Assembly: GCA_029718625.1 (NCBI GenBank)
Contig: CM056380.1
Coordinates: 104,881,948 to 104,945,947 of the forward strand
Direction of reading: 5' to 3'
Length of the DNA: 64,000 nt
From: Synaphobranchus kaupii
Taxonomy: Eukaryota; Chordata; Actinopteri; Anguilliformes; Synaphobranchidae
A program made the translations under genes and the position numbers. Below, in pieces: positions 34,963 through 46,992 of this stretch (positions are counted from its first letter, which is position 1; every line of letters begins with the position of its first letter). Below the pieces are notes generated by a model that was not told the DNA's origin, searched no databases, and worked only from the letters and a program-made list of their open reading frames with translations.

Positions 34963-35837
34963 GAGCAACGTAAAGTTGGTTTTATATTGGATATTCAGTG
35001 GATATTCGTTTTTCAAATTTCAATAGCTAATGACAGAAGCATGTAGGTGCATTTTAATTTACATATTTGTTATCAGTGTAGAACAAAGAGACATCTACAA
35101 GCTTTTTTTCATATTTCAGGAAAAATAATGTCAATGTTGAACCTATAAAAACACTTGAATTTCAATAGTTCCAATGCCATTTGAATTAGAAGTGTGAAAC
35201 CAACTTTAATCTCTTTGGAGACATTATTGCTCAAATTTACAACTGATTATTTTTCAAATTTTATTTTTGTAGATTTTAAATGAATTTTTCTTCAAAATAA
35301 ATACACTAAAATGTCAATAGTTTCTGTGTCATGTGACCAAGACACCTCAAAGCAAATTGACTGTTGTCAGAGAGTGTATAGCTCAAATTTACAACTGATT
35401 ATTTTTCAAATCTTCCTTTTTAAAATTTTTCATAAATTTTTCTTCAAAAAAAAACCTAATATTTCAATAGCTTTTGTGACATGTGACTAAGATGCCTCAA
35501 ACTAACTTTAATGTTGTCAGAGACAGTACAGTTCAGATCTACAACTGATTATTTTTCAAATGGTCCCTTTGTATATTTTAAAGGAATGTTTCTTCAAAAT
35601 AAATACACTAAAATGTCAATAGTTTCTGTGTCATGTGACCAAGACACCTCAAAGCAAATTGACTGTTGTCAGAAAGAGTATAGCTCAAATTTACAAATGA
35701 TTATTTCTCAAATTTTCCTCTTATAAATTTTAATTAAAGATGATTATATAGATGAATATAACATGATTGGAGATTGCCAGAATGTGTCTATATAAGGTCC
35801 CACAGTTGACAGTGCATGTCAGAGCAAACTCCAAGCC

Positions 35838-37525
35838 ATGGGGTCAAAGGAATTATCTGCAGACCTCAGAAACAGGATTGTGTCAAGGTATAGATCTGGA
35901 GAAGGGTACAGAAAAATCTCTGCAGCTTTACAGGTCCCAAAGAGCACAGTGGCCACCATCATTCATAAATGGAAGAAGTTTGGAACCACCAAGAATCTTC
36001 CTAGACCTGGCCGCCCGGCCAAACTGCAATCGGGGAAGACGGGCCTTGGCCAGGGAGGTGAGCAGGAACCCGAGGGTCACTCTGACAGAGCTCCAGCGTA
36101 TCCTTGTGGAGATGGGAGAACCTTTCAGAAGATCAACCATCCAGGCAGCACTCCACCAATCAGGCCTTTATGGTAGAGTGGCCAGACGGAAGCCCCTCCT
36201 TAGTAAAAGGCACATCACAGCCCGCTTGGAGTTTGCCAAAAGGCACCTAGAGGACTCTCAAACCATGAGAATCAAGATTCTCTGGTTTGATGAAACCAAA
36301 ATTGATCTTTTTGATCTTTTCTGAATACCAAGCGTCACTTCTGGAGGAAACCAGGCACCGCTCATCACCTGGCTAATACCATCCCTACAGTGAAGCATGG
36401 CGGTGGCAGCATCATGATGTGGGGATGTTTTTCAGCAGCGGGAACGGGGCGACTAGTCCTGATAGAGGGAAAGATGAATGCAGCTAAGTACACCGAGATC
36501 CTTGAAGAAAACCTGCTCCAGAGCGCTCTGGACCTCAGACTGGGGCGAAGGTTTACCTTCCAACATGACAACGACCCGAAGCATACAGCCAAGAGAACAA
36601 AGGAGTGGCTTCGGAGAAAGTCTGTGCATGTCCTTGAGTGGCCCAGCCAGAGCCCAGACCTGAATCCAATTGAACATCTGTGGAAAGAGCTGAAAATGGC
36701 TGTGTACCTGTAATGTTAGGAGTAATTTCTAATTGGTTTCGGAGAACCAAATGCGACGAACAGGGATTCAGAAAGCGAGTCAAATACAAACTCGCCACAG
36801 AAACGGAAAACTAACCGCAGGGAAAGGAGTAAAACAAAAGATAGGGAACAAAACCTCCCTGACTAAAGCCAAAATAATAACCAACCTCAAAAGGAGGCGA
36901 ATCTCGAAATAACAGCGAGAGTAATAAGCCAACCAAAAAAAAGGAAAGAAGGAAATGCGAACCTGTATCTTAAACTCAGTGGAGAAAACGAGTTTAAAAC
37001 AAAACGATACCAGGCAGCCAAAACAAAGAAGGAGGATAAGAAAGGTTCGTTCCTCTCTCACCTATCTAACCCTATCTTTGATATAATTTAAATGGACTTG
37101 CTGCGTTCTTTATTACCTAAACCAAAGACCGACAATCCTAGATTATTACCGACTTCGTAGTCAACATAACACTGACAATATTGAAGTGCGGAAATGCGGA
37201 AGTCCTTAGCATTTATAGCCGGCAGAAACACCGCACAGGTGTGGGAAATAATTGTCGGGCGAAAAGCAAACACCGAAACGGAGGCGGAAAAAATCCGATA
37301 GAGCGTCGAGATGACGCCCAAACGAGAATTCAAACAAAGGAATCTCAAAGGCAGCAATAACCATGACAGTACCGATGCTCCCCATCCAACCTGATGGAGC
37401 TTGCAAGGATATGCCAAGAGGAATGGGCAAAAATGTCCAGAAACAAGTGTGCCAAGCTCGTAGCTTCTTTCCCAAGATGCCTTGAAGCTGTAATCACTGC
37501 CAAAGGTGCAGCAACCAAGTATTAG
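35838..37525 (+). pseudogene. Tc1 transposase pseudogene
   Basis: The N-terminal HTH (MGSKELSADLRNRIVSRYRS, then STVATIIHKWKKFG and the GRP box NLPRPGRPAK) is followed by the second HTH (NPRVTLTELQ) and the catalytic half. The catalytic half has [28 protein letters not shown] and [11 protein letters not shown], so all three acidic residues are visible. At least two frameshifts are present. The last block (SNLMELARICQEEWAKM) lies beyond the LTR insertion. Confidence 0.88.
36709..37368 (+). mobile_element. Solo LTR (family A) inside Tc1, 5-bp target duplication
   Basis: It begins TGTAATGTTAGG, ends CCATGACA and is flanked by GTACC on both sides (36704-36708 and 37369-37373). Removing it restores the Tc1 reading context AVYRCSPSNLM. 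It is related to the LTRs at 26605 and 49068. Confidence 0.93.
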
Positions 37526-39063
37526 GCTAAGGGTGTGTACAGATATGTAACCCCTAAATAACCTATTTTTGTCAGTAAAATAAAATTGCATATTTTCTAA
37601 AAACCTGTTTTCACTTCGTCATTATTGGCTATTGTGTGTAGATGTTTGAGGCAAAAAATGAACTCAATCTATTGTAGTATAAGTCTGTAACGTAATAAAA
37701 CGTGGAGAAGGTGAAAGGAGTGTGCAGACTTTCCGGCTTGACTGTACTCTCTCTGACAACAGTCAATTTGCTTTGAGGTGTCTTGGTCACATGACACAGA
37801 AACTATTGACATTTTAGTGTATTTATTTTGAAGAAAAATTCCTTTAATATATACAAAAGGAAAATTTGAAAAATAATCAGTTGTAGATTTGAGCTATACT
37901 GTCTCTGACAACATTAAAGTTGGTTAGAGGCATCTTAGTCACTTGTCACAAAAGCTATTGAAATATTAGGTTTTTGTTTTTGGAGAAAAATTAATTAAAA
38001 TTTTAAAAAAGGAACATTTGAGAAATAATCAGTTGTAAATTTGAGCTATACACTCTCTGACAACAGTCAATTTGATTTGAGGTGTCTTGGTCACATGACA
38101 CAGAACTATTGACATTTTAGTGTATTTATTTTGAAGAAACATTCCTTTAAAATATACAAAGGGAAAATTTGAAAAATAATCAGTTGTAAATTTGAGCTAT
38201 CCTGTCTCTGACAACAGGCAACTTGGTTTGAGGTGTCGTGGTCACATGTTACAGAAACTATTGACATTTTATTGTATTTATTTTGAAGAAACATTCCTTT
38301 AAAATATACAAAGGGACCATTTGAAAAATAATCAGTTGTAAATTTGAGCTATAGGCTACTGTCTCTGACAACATTAAAGTTGGTTTAAGGCATCTTAGTC
38401 ACATATCACAGAAGCTATTGAAATTTTAGTGCTTTTATTTTGAATAAAATTCATTTAAATTTCACAAAGGGAAAATTGGAAAAAATATTGCTTGTAAATT
38501 GGAGAAATAATGTCTCTGACAACATTAAAGTTGGTTTGAGACATCGTCACGCTATTGAAATATTAGCGGGGTTTTTTTTAAAGAAAAATTCATTAAGAAT
38601 TTACAAAAAAAACATGTGAAAAATCATTAGTTGTAAATTTGAGCTATAATGTCTGTGACAACATTAAACTTGGTTTGAGGCATCTTCGTCATATGTCACA
38701 GAAGCTATTGAAATTTTAGCTGTTTTATTTTGAAAAAAAATTCATTTAAATTCTACAAAAATAAAATTAGAAAAATAATCAGTTGTAAATTTGAGCAATA
38801 GTGTCTCCAAAGAGATTAACGTTGGTTTGACACTTCTAATTCAAATGGCATTGGAACTATTGAAATTCAAGTGTTTTTATAGGCTCAACATTGACATTTT
38901 TTTTCCTGAAATATGAAAAAAAAGCTTGTAAAAGTCTCTTTGTTCTACACTGATAACAAATATGTAAATTAAAATGCACCTACATGCTTCTGTCATTAGC
39001 TATTGAAATTTGAAAAACGAATATCCACTGAATATCCAATATAAAACCAACTTTACGTTGCTC

Positions 39064-39726
39064 CCGAAAAGCGCATAACGCTCCCAAAAAAGATTAAAAT
39101 TATCAATAAAACAAAAGGAGAAGCGGCTGCATTGCGACTCTAGCCACGAATGCAGGCCGAGCAGTCTGCGGAATGATCCGTCCCCACGTCTGAGAGTGGG
39201 GATAGGACCGGAGATAAAAATGTCTTTACCACAGTCTGCCAGCAGATAAAAGAGACTTGTAAAATTTCGTTTCAACAGTAGAACCCAGAAAGAGTTGGGG
39301 GGCTGCTGGCATTGAACCTAGCATCTTGTGATTTTTGTGGAACAGCACGTCCTCCCTATGACGAGTTTGAAATGGTATAAAGATGTGTGTGAACAAGATA
39401 TTGGCAGCTTTGTATTCCTTGTGCATTGCTCTTCTGGACCAGAATATTATTGCAATAAAAAAAAACTATTATTCACCAGCTCCGGACTTTGACTCTTTTC
39501 CTGAGAACCGATCTGTCAATTATGGAACGGAAATTCAAGGGCTATATTTAAGCAGAGGGTCTTTTCTTGGCAAAGCTACGATGATAAAGTGGGTTCCTGG
39601 GGGTCAGGGATATGCTGTTGATTATAACCAGAGCATAGCATTTTTACGCAATTTCACAAAACGCGTCTCCATTTGACTCTTCCCGTAAACCAGGCAATGC
39701 TACCTGTCAACGATAGAATCATATGG
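39064..39726. other. Region with no gene recognised
   Basis: A 97-codon plus frame at 39383-39676 starts with a hydrophobic stretch (ILAALYSLCIALL) but matches nothing I know. No splice or homology support was found. Confidence 0.35.
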
Positions 39727-40188
39727 GGCGCGTTAAGTAACTGAGCGCTCATGGTGAGAACGGATTTTGAATCACTTAACGTTCTACTCTACGTGAGCGC
39801 TGAGCAACTGTCAACAACCGTATGAGTACTGACAGCTCCGTCAGCAGAACGCGCTCACATATACACAGGCCTACACACACTGAAGCTGTATTTTTCAATG
39901 GAAATTATTCAAAGTAGCACCAAAATGATTGCGTGACAGTCAAATTTACTTTATTTAACACGTTGATTTTACCATTAAATCGCTATTTTATATTACGATG
40001 TGTATAATCGTCCGTGGTCTTGGGTCCATAGCTAACGACGTACTTCCGTATTGCTCCTCTCTGATCGACATCCAAAAGTGCTCAGCTGCGCTCTGAGCTG
40101 CTCACACTGAGCGAAATTGAGCAACCCGTTAAGTGCGTTCTTCGCTCTGAGCGAATCTGAGCCGCTCAGTTAGGCTACATAACGCGCC
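39727..40188. mobile_element. MITE with GGCGCGTTA termini
   Basis: The ends are inverted copies of GGCGCGTTA followed by a CTGAGCG block, with further inverted GAGCGCT-type matches inside. There is no coding capacity. It lies just upstream of the properdin first exon and could affect its promoter. Confidence 0.6.
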
Positions 40189-40565
40189 AATGGTGTTTGT
40201 GGGAAGGGGTGTGCTTGTCAGTGGAGAGTCCTTATATCTGAGCATGTAAATGTGTACAAAACAGCATGTGCCTGTGGTCACTACTTGTTAGGGAGTACAG
40301 TGTGATTATAGAATAAAACTATTGTTTTGCAGCAAACGTCTACTTATAAGAGGGCATTAGCTCATCTAGCGAAGGGAGGGAGTAAAGACCAGACATAGAT
40401 AGTAGACTGTGAAAAACGAAAGAAAAGCTGCATTTTTAACGAATAGCCTATTGATAAGAGGAAGGAAATCGAGAAAAGAAGGAAAGGGGTGGAGGGAAAA
40501 AATAAATAAATTAAGGGAGCAGAGAGACAGAGGTGACAGAAAGAGCTTGTGGAGGAGACCGCGTC

Positions 40566-40614
40566 ATGTTGCTGTGGACTTTATCCTGCATGCTCCTGGC
40601 TGCCCAGGAATCAG
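40566..40614 (+). CDS. cfp: cfp exon 1 (signal peptide)
   Basis: It encodes [16 protein letters not shown] plus one base and ends TCAG|GTCAGT. The hydrophobic start fits a signal peptide, and the phase fits exon 2 starting with TG. Confidence 0.75.
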
Positions 40615-43600
40615 GTCAGTGCCATTGGCTCTATAATAGTGTTAGTGTATGCTGTACTTATGCTATAGACTGTACACTAGCATGTTAACTTTATGCTATG
40701 CCATTTGTACCTACACTGGTATGTAGAGTATAAGCGACCACTTTTTACAATACTTTCTATCTACACCAGGGAGAGTGCTCTCGTATGTAATAGAAGTGTT
40801 TTTGGGGACAGAAACAATAGTTTTAATGTAGTTATTATTAATAAGATAATGGTTTTACAATGAAAAAACTATGGTACAAACCAAAGGTTATAGTTTTGAC
40901 ATTCTGAACCATGTCTTAACCATTATATTTATCATTACACTAAAGTTTCTACACGGATATAAACTATGATTAGAACAGAGTTTGTAGACTACATTGATAT
41001 AAGCTATGAATAGGGGTTTTACACTGATATATACTATGGTTATAACAGGATTTGTACACTGGTATATTCTATGATTAGAACAGAGTTTGTAGACTGATAT
41101 ACAAACGTAAATAAAATTTTTAAAAAAAACTAGAAACAACTCCAAAAAAGTTGTGACAGTATGTAAAATACACATAAAAGCAGAATTTAGTTATTTAGCT
41201 TGCTATTTTTATTGCAAGTTGTACCCTTATTATTTGTTCATTTAGCCTTTATGTAATCCATTCCAGACATCTTCATGAGATTAAAATCCCTTCAACACAG
41301 AAATAGAATAGCACTAAAAAACCTAATCATCAAAAGAATTGCTTGGTATTTACATGGCAGGTTTAAAAATAATAAGATTAATTAACCATTGTAATGTACT
41401 GGTGCATGGCCACGGGACCACAGGGCACATTGACTGAAAGCTGTCCTCCCTCCTTGCAGAGAGACATTACATAACAATATTTATTCTCTTAGTAAACACC
41501 ATTACCTGCATAACTTTCTTGTACACACACTCCCCATTTGTACAGCTACTTGTTTAGTGAAGCAAATCAGACCAAAAGTACCTTGCTCAAGGTTATCAAA
41601 TCCCCACCTGGGAGTTTAACCCGCAATCTCTGAGTTACCAGGAGGTCCACTGTACTCAACTGTATTAGGAAGTAAAGGCCATTCATGTAGATAACACCAG
41701 TCTAAGACAGAGAAAAATATAGTATGAACTTTACCTTCTTGCTTAAGGGTAGACATACATTATGGAAATAAACACCCAGCTTCAATTTCAGATTCCTTGA
41801 CAGATAGTGACTATGTTTCTAAATCTACTAAGTTTCTAAAAAGTTTTATCTAACGAAATGCCAGGATACTTCCGTCAATGAGCTGATTTTTCCTAGCACT
41901 AAGAGCCATCTTTTGTAAAAAAAAAATAAAAAATAAAAACAGTTCCTTCTTAATAATGTAAAATGAAAATGCAGATTGTAATACGATGTAATGTGAATGC
42001 ACTATGAAGGGAAGGGGTGCTTGAAAACACAGATGTACACTGCCTGGCCAAAAAAAAAGTCGCCGTTGCACCCGTCATGCATAGTGCCCACTGTACCTGA
42101 ATGTACTGAATGACCAGGTTACCCCATCAATGGGCATATTCCAGGACAACAATGCCAAGATTCATCAGGCTCAAATTGTGAAAGAGTGGTTCAGGGAGCA
42201 TGAGGAATCATTTTCACACATGAATTGGCCAACAGAGTCCTGACCTTAACCCCATTGAAAGTTTTTGGGATGTGCTGGAGAAGACTTTGCAGAGTGGTTC
42301 GACTCTCCTGTCGTCAATACAAGATCTCGGCCAAAAATTAATGCAACTCTAGTCTGGACAGAAATAAATGTTGTGACGTTGCATAAGGTTTTCGAAACAA
42401 TGCCACGACGAATGTGCACCGTAATCAAAGCTAAAGGCGGTCCAACGAAATATTAGGGTGTGCAACTTTTTTTTTGTCCAGGCAGTGTATTATATGCATT
42501 AAGATGTTATTTTGTTGTAGCTACTTTTGCACTAAACATAATTTACGTACAAAGTAATTTTTGCTTTATTATTATTACTTTAAAAAAAAATTTTTTTATT
42601 GAAAAATGAATTTCAGCTCTGTTACCACAGCCACTGGATGTCCGGGCTCTCTCTCTCCTGCCTGTTCTGTTATGTTCTGATAAGGACCCAAACGCAGACC
42701 ACAGGTAGCAGGCAAAAAACGTTGTTTATTCAGTCCGAGTTCAGAAGCCAGGTAATCAGAGGTAGAGACAGTACAAAATCGAAATCCAAAAGAATAGTCA
42801 AAAACGTAGCAAGAGTCAAAAAACCAGAAAAACACGGCAAACAAAACAGAAGGGAAAGGCAGGCTCGAAGTCGTACAAAAGGTTGTCTCAGGAATCTCAC
42901 ATAACAAAGGCTTACTAGTAATCGGCACAATGAAATAGATCAACGTTCTGACAAAGAAACACTGCACACTGAGGGCTTATAAACACTGGGGAAGGATAAG
43001 ACAAAGGAGGGTCAGGTGTGAGAGAGGGCGGGGTTACAAACAAGCCAAAGGTGATAACAATGGGAATCGATAATACAATAATGAGGGAATGACAAAGACG
43101 TGGACCGGATTCACGAAAACACATTGAAGACAACATAGCCTGGATCAGAGGCAGACTCGTGCTCAGATTGGTAGGCGGAGTTACAGGCTAGAGACAGGTG
43201 CAGTCAATATGCGAAGGCAGCAGGAGTCAGGTAAAGCACACGAGAATGGAATGTTAAAGCGTAGAAGATATGTTAGTATTGATTAGTAAATAACTCAAAT
43301 ACGGGGGTTAGTTTAGTTTAGTAACACATATACATTAGTAGATTTAGTAAGTGTAATCTAAACTAGATAACCACAAGTGCAATAAGTAATTGTTAGTATT
43401 ATCTATAGTTTAATACAAAAAGACTGAAGAAAGAATACGAGACACGAAGGAAGGCAGAAATCCCGAATACTTCCGAAATCACCCGAATAGTGCCAGCACG
43501 ATACAGGGGAGTGACAACTCGGAACACAGCACACAGACAGAGGGGATCTGAGGGAAATGTAAATAGTACAGGAACCAGGGCTATGGGAAATGAATATGAA

Positions 43601-46518
43601 AAATAATAAAGTTACAGAAAATAATACACAAATAACACAGAACCACAACATGTTCTGTATGCAGTGTCCGAGAAGGCTCAGTGTTACCAGAGTTTCAACG
43701 CCCAGAATGGGAGCTGTGGTCATCTCCTGGGAGAAGCCGAGGTGGACGACTGTTGCCTGAACCCTCATTATGGCCATAAAGGCGCAGATGGAGTCTGTCA
43801 GTCCTGCCGGTTAGTGCCTGCACCTCCATCTCCACCAGTCTGTCACTCACCTGTAGTTTAAGAATAGCGCCAAACAGGCGAATAATCAATCAGTCAACTA
43901 GCAAAACCCTTCATCAAAACTAAATGCTGCTATCGCTTTATTGTTGAATCACAAGACCACCAGTAAAGCCATTCATAAAATAGCAGATAGCACGGTTCAT
44001 AGGGAGGAAAACCACTGAAGTACGCTGTCGACTATATCAGAGGACTCTAAAATACCAGGAAGTACCTTCCTTGTTCAATAACGTTAGCAAAAGGTTTGTT
44101 AGTACAGACTCGAAGGCATCATAGCGCTTGCCTCTGTGCGTGTTTTTCAGTTGGTTAATGCAAATGTCACTTTATCAATTATTTGACTCACTTTCTTTCT
44201 GTAAAGTATACTGCTCAAAGAAATTAAGGGAACACTTAAATCACACATCGCGGATCTCGATGAACAAAATATATTCAAGTTGAAAATCTTTATTGATTAC
44301 ATTGTGTAATTCGTCGAGAACAAAACGACGTAAGAACGGTCAATGGAAACCAAAATCATTAACCCATTGAGGGCTGGATTCAAAATCACACCGAAAATCA
44401 AAGTGAAAAATTGAGCTCTGGCCACATGAGGCCGGGCGTTGTCCTGCACCAGGAGGAACCCAGGGCCCACTGCACCAGCGTAAGGTCTGACAGTGGGTCT
44501 GAGGATTTCATCCCGGTACCTAACAGCAGTCAGGGTACCGTTGGCTAGCACGTGGAGGTTTGTGCGACCCTCCAAGGATATGCCTTCCCAGACCATCACT
44601 GACCCACCACCAAACCGGTCATGCTGGATGATGTTGCAGGCAGCATAACGTTCGCCACGGCGTCTCCAGACTCTTTCACGTCTGTCACATGCGCTCAGTG
44701 TGAACCTGCTCTCATCTGTGAAGAGAATGTGGCGCCAATGGCGAACCTGCCAATTCTGGTGTTCTCTGGCAAATGCCAATCGAGCTGCATGGTGCTGGGC
44801 TATGAGCACAGGTCCTACTACAGGACGTCAGGTCCTCATGCCACCCTCATGGAGTCTGTTTCTGACAGTTTGGTCAGAAACATGCACACGAGTAGCCCGC
44901 TGGAGGTCATTTTGTAGGGCTCTGGCAGTGCTCCTTCTGTTCCTCCTCGCACAAAGGAGCAGATACTAGTCCTGCCGCTGGGTTGTTGCCCTTCTACGGC
45001 CCTGTCCAGCTCTCCTTGTGTAATGGCTCATCTCCCGGTGTCTCCTCCACGCTCTTGAGACTGTGCTGGGAGACACGTAAGAAGGAAACCTTCTTGCGAC
45101 GGCACGTATGGATGTGCCATTCTGGAGGAGCTGGACTACCTGTGCAACCTGAATGGGCTGCAGGTACCGCCTCATGCTACCAGTAGTGACAAGGGCACTA
45201 GCAAAATGCAAAACTAGAGAAAAATCAGTCAGGAAGGATAAGGAGAGAGAAATGGTCTGTGGCCACCACCTGCAAAACCATTTCCTTTTTGGGGGTTGTC
45301 TTGCTGTTGCCTCTCCTGTCCACCTGTTGTCACTTTCATTTGCACCAAAGCATCGTTTACGCTTCCTAACTGGACAGATCGATATCCCAGAAGTTTAATT
45401 GACTTGGTGTTATACTGTGATGATTAAGTGTTCCCTTAATTTCTTTGAGCAGTGGAGTTGATTCTCAGAAGGAGGTAGTGGTGCAGGTCATGTGATTTGG
45501 GGGGGGGCTGGGTTATGAGTCTCCTCTCTGTCTTCAGGCCTGCCAGCTGGACAGACTGGAGCCTGTGGGGGTCCTGCACCAGGCTCTGCCTTGAGGGGGT
45601 CCGGCAGCGGCGGCGCTTCTGCTATGGCCATGGCACCTGCAGTGACACCCACAAGTTGGGGAGCCTGCAGACCAGGCCCTGCAACTGCTGCCCTGGTACA
45701 GACAAGCCTGTAGCTAGTTACACACAACTACAGACGCACGCTTGAATACAGACACGCGCGGCAGCAGACACACACAGCCAGACCCTGCAGACCCACATAC
45801 AGCAACAGACACGCGCGGCAGCAGACTCACACAGCCAGACCCTGCAGACCCACATACAGCAACAGACACGCGCGGCAGCAGACACACACAGCCAGACCCT
45901 GCAGACCCACATACAGCAACAGACCAGTGGTGGCTCCTGAGCTGAAAATTGAGGAGGCAGAAAACTACCCTTTAAACTGATTATTGGTCCTAATCTTTTT
46001 TGTTACTCATTTTCCTTGATTAACAAGTGTGCCAATGATCTGAATAATCCATTTGCAGGTGAAGACACAGCTTCATTCTTCACATCATGTTAGGGAGATT
46101 AAACGGAAAAGTACACTTTACGAAAAAAGCACAACCTGCAATAAAAAAGAATCTAACAAAAGCTGAGCTTTAAGATCGTTTAATTTCCATGAATATTTTC
46201 GGAATTAGAGTGCGGAGAACGAAGAGCACATGTATCCACAATTATAATGTTGATTAAAATGTGCACAATTTTGCGACGCAAGTTAAAATAATTGAATTAC
46301 TTACCTAATACCCTAATTGAGGAGAACTGGCTACATTTGATGGCAATGAGTAATTTGTGAATTGAACGCTGATGTAGCCTATTGTTAATCAAGGAAACTG
46401 ATTGAAAAATGATTGAGACCAATAATCAATTTAAGGGGAAGTTTTCTGCCTCCTCAATTTTCAGCTCAGGAGCCGCCACTGCAACAGACATACCCGCACC
46501 TGCTGACTCATACAACTA

Positions 46519-46559
<41 letters not shown>

Positions 46560-46961
46560 CTACAGGCACACACAGCTACAGACACGTCCGCAACTACTGA
46601 CATGCCCATGGCTACATACACGGCTAGACAGACACACGGCTAACCATGCAGCTGAGCCATGAGCTCAGACATCTGTACAAGCCCGCCAAGAGACATTGAC
46701 AGAGAGAAAGGTGACAGAGGGGGGCATTGGGAAGGGGAAAAGAGGGAGAGCGAAAGAAAATCTGAGATTATTTACTTTATTATAATGACAGAGTTTATGT
46801 TCCATGCTCGTAGGTTAAAATATACACTCGGTGTTCAAAACTACTTGCATATCGTGCTTTGGTAGTATTTCCTTTCTGAATTTCCTGTCTTTAAAGATGT
46901 TGAATTGAGACTGAGGGGGGATGGGGGGGAGGTGGCAGAGAGAAGGAGGGAGGGAGAAACT

Positions 46962-46992
<31 letters not shown>

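Larger units (their letters stand above)
35818..37742 (+). mobile_element. Tc1-like transposon interrupted by a solo LTR
   Basis: It contains a near-complete Tc1 transposase region and, at the right end, the usual GTGTGCAGACTTTCCGGCTT terminus before the flanking arrays. The transposase is frameshifted and split by a 660-bp LTR at 36709-37368. Confidence 0.85.
34963..39063. mobile_element. 4.1-kb inverted-repeat element around a dead Tc1
   Basis: The outer ends are inverted copies of GAGCAACGTAAAGTTGG (34963 and 39063). Each arm (about 34963-35750 and 37745-39063) is built from diverged tandem units of about 150 bp containing TTTACAACTGATTATTTTTC and CTCTGACAACA-type text. The left arm has about 5 units and the right about 8. 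A Tc1-like transposon sits in the centre. Confidence 0.8.

Noticed and set aside
39383..39676. 97-codon frame with a signal-like start
   Set aside because: No recognised domain, no splice partner and surrounded by transposon DNA; chance is the likelier explanation.
42617..43809. An upstream start of cfp exon 2 at GAATTTCAG (42617), which would place the LTR inside the exon
   Set aside because: The frame stays open, but the acceptor TGTATGCAG at 43664 gives the right phase and a plausible mature N-terminus, and the 42640-42667 stretch is a typical polypyrimidine tract.
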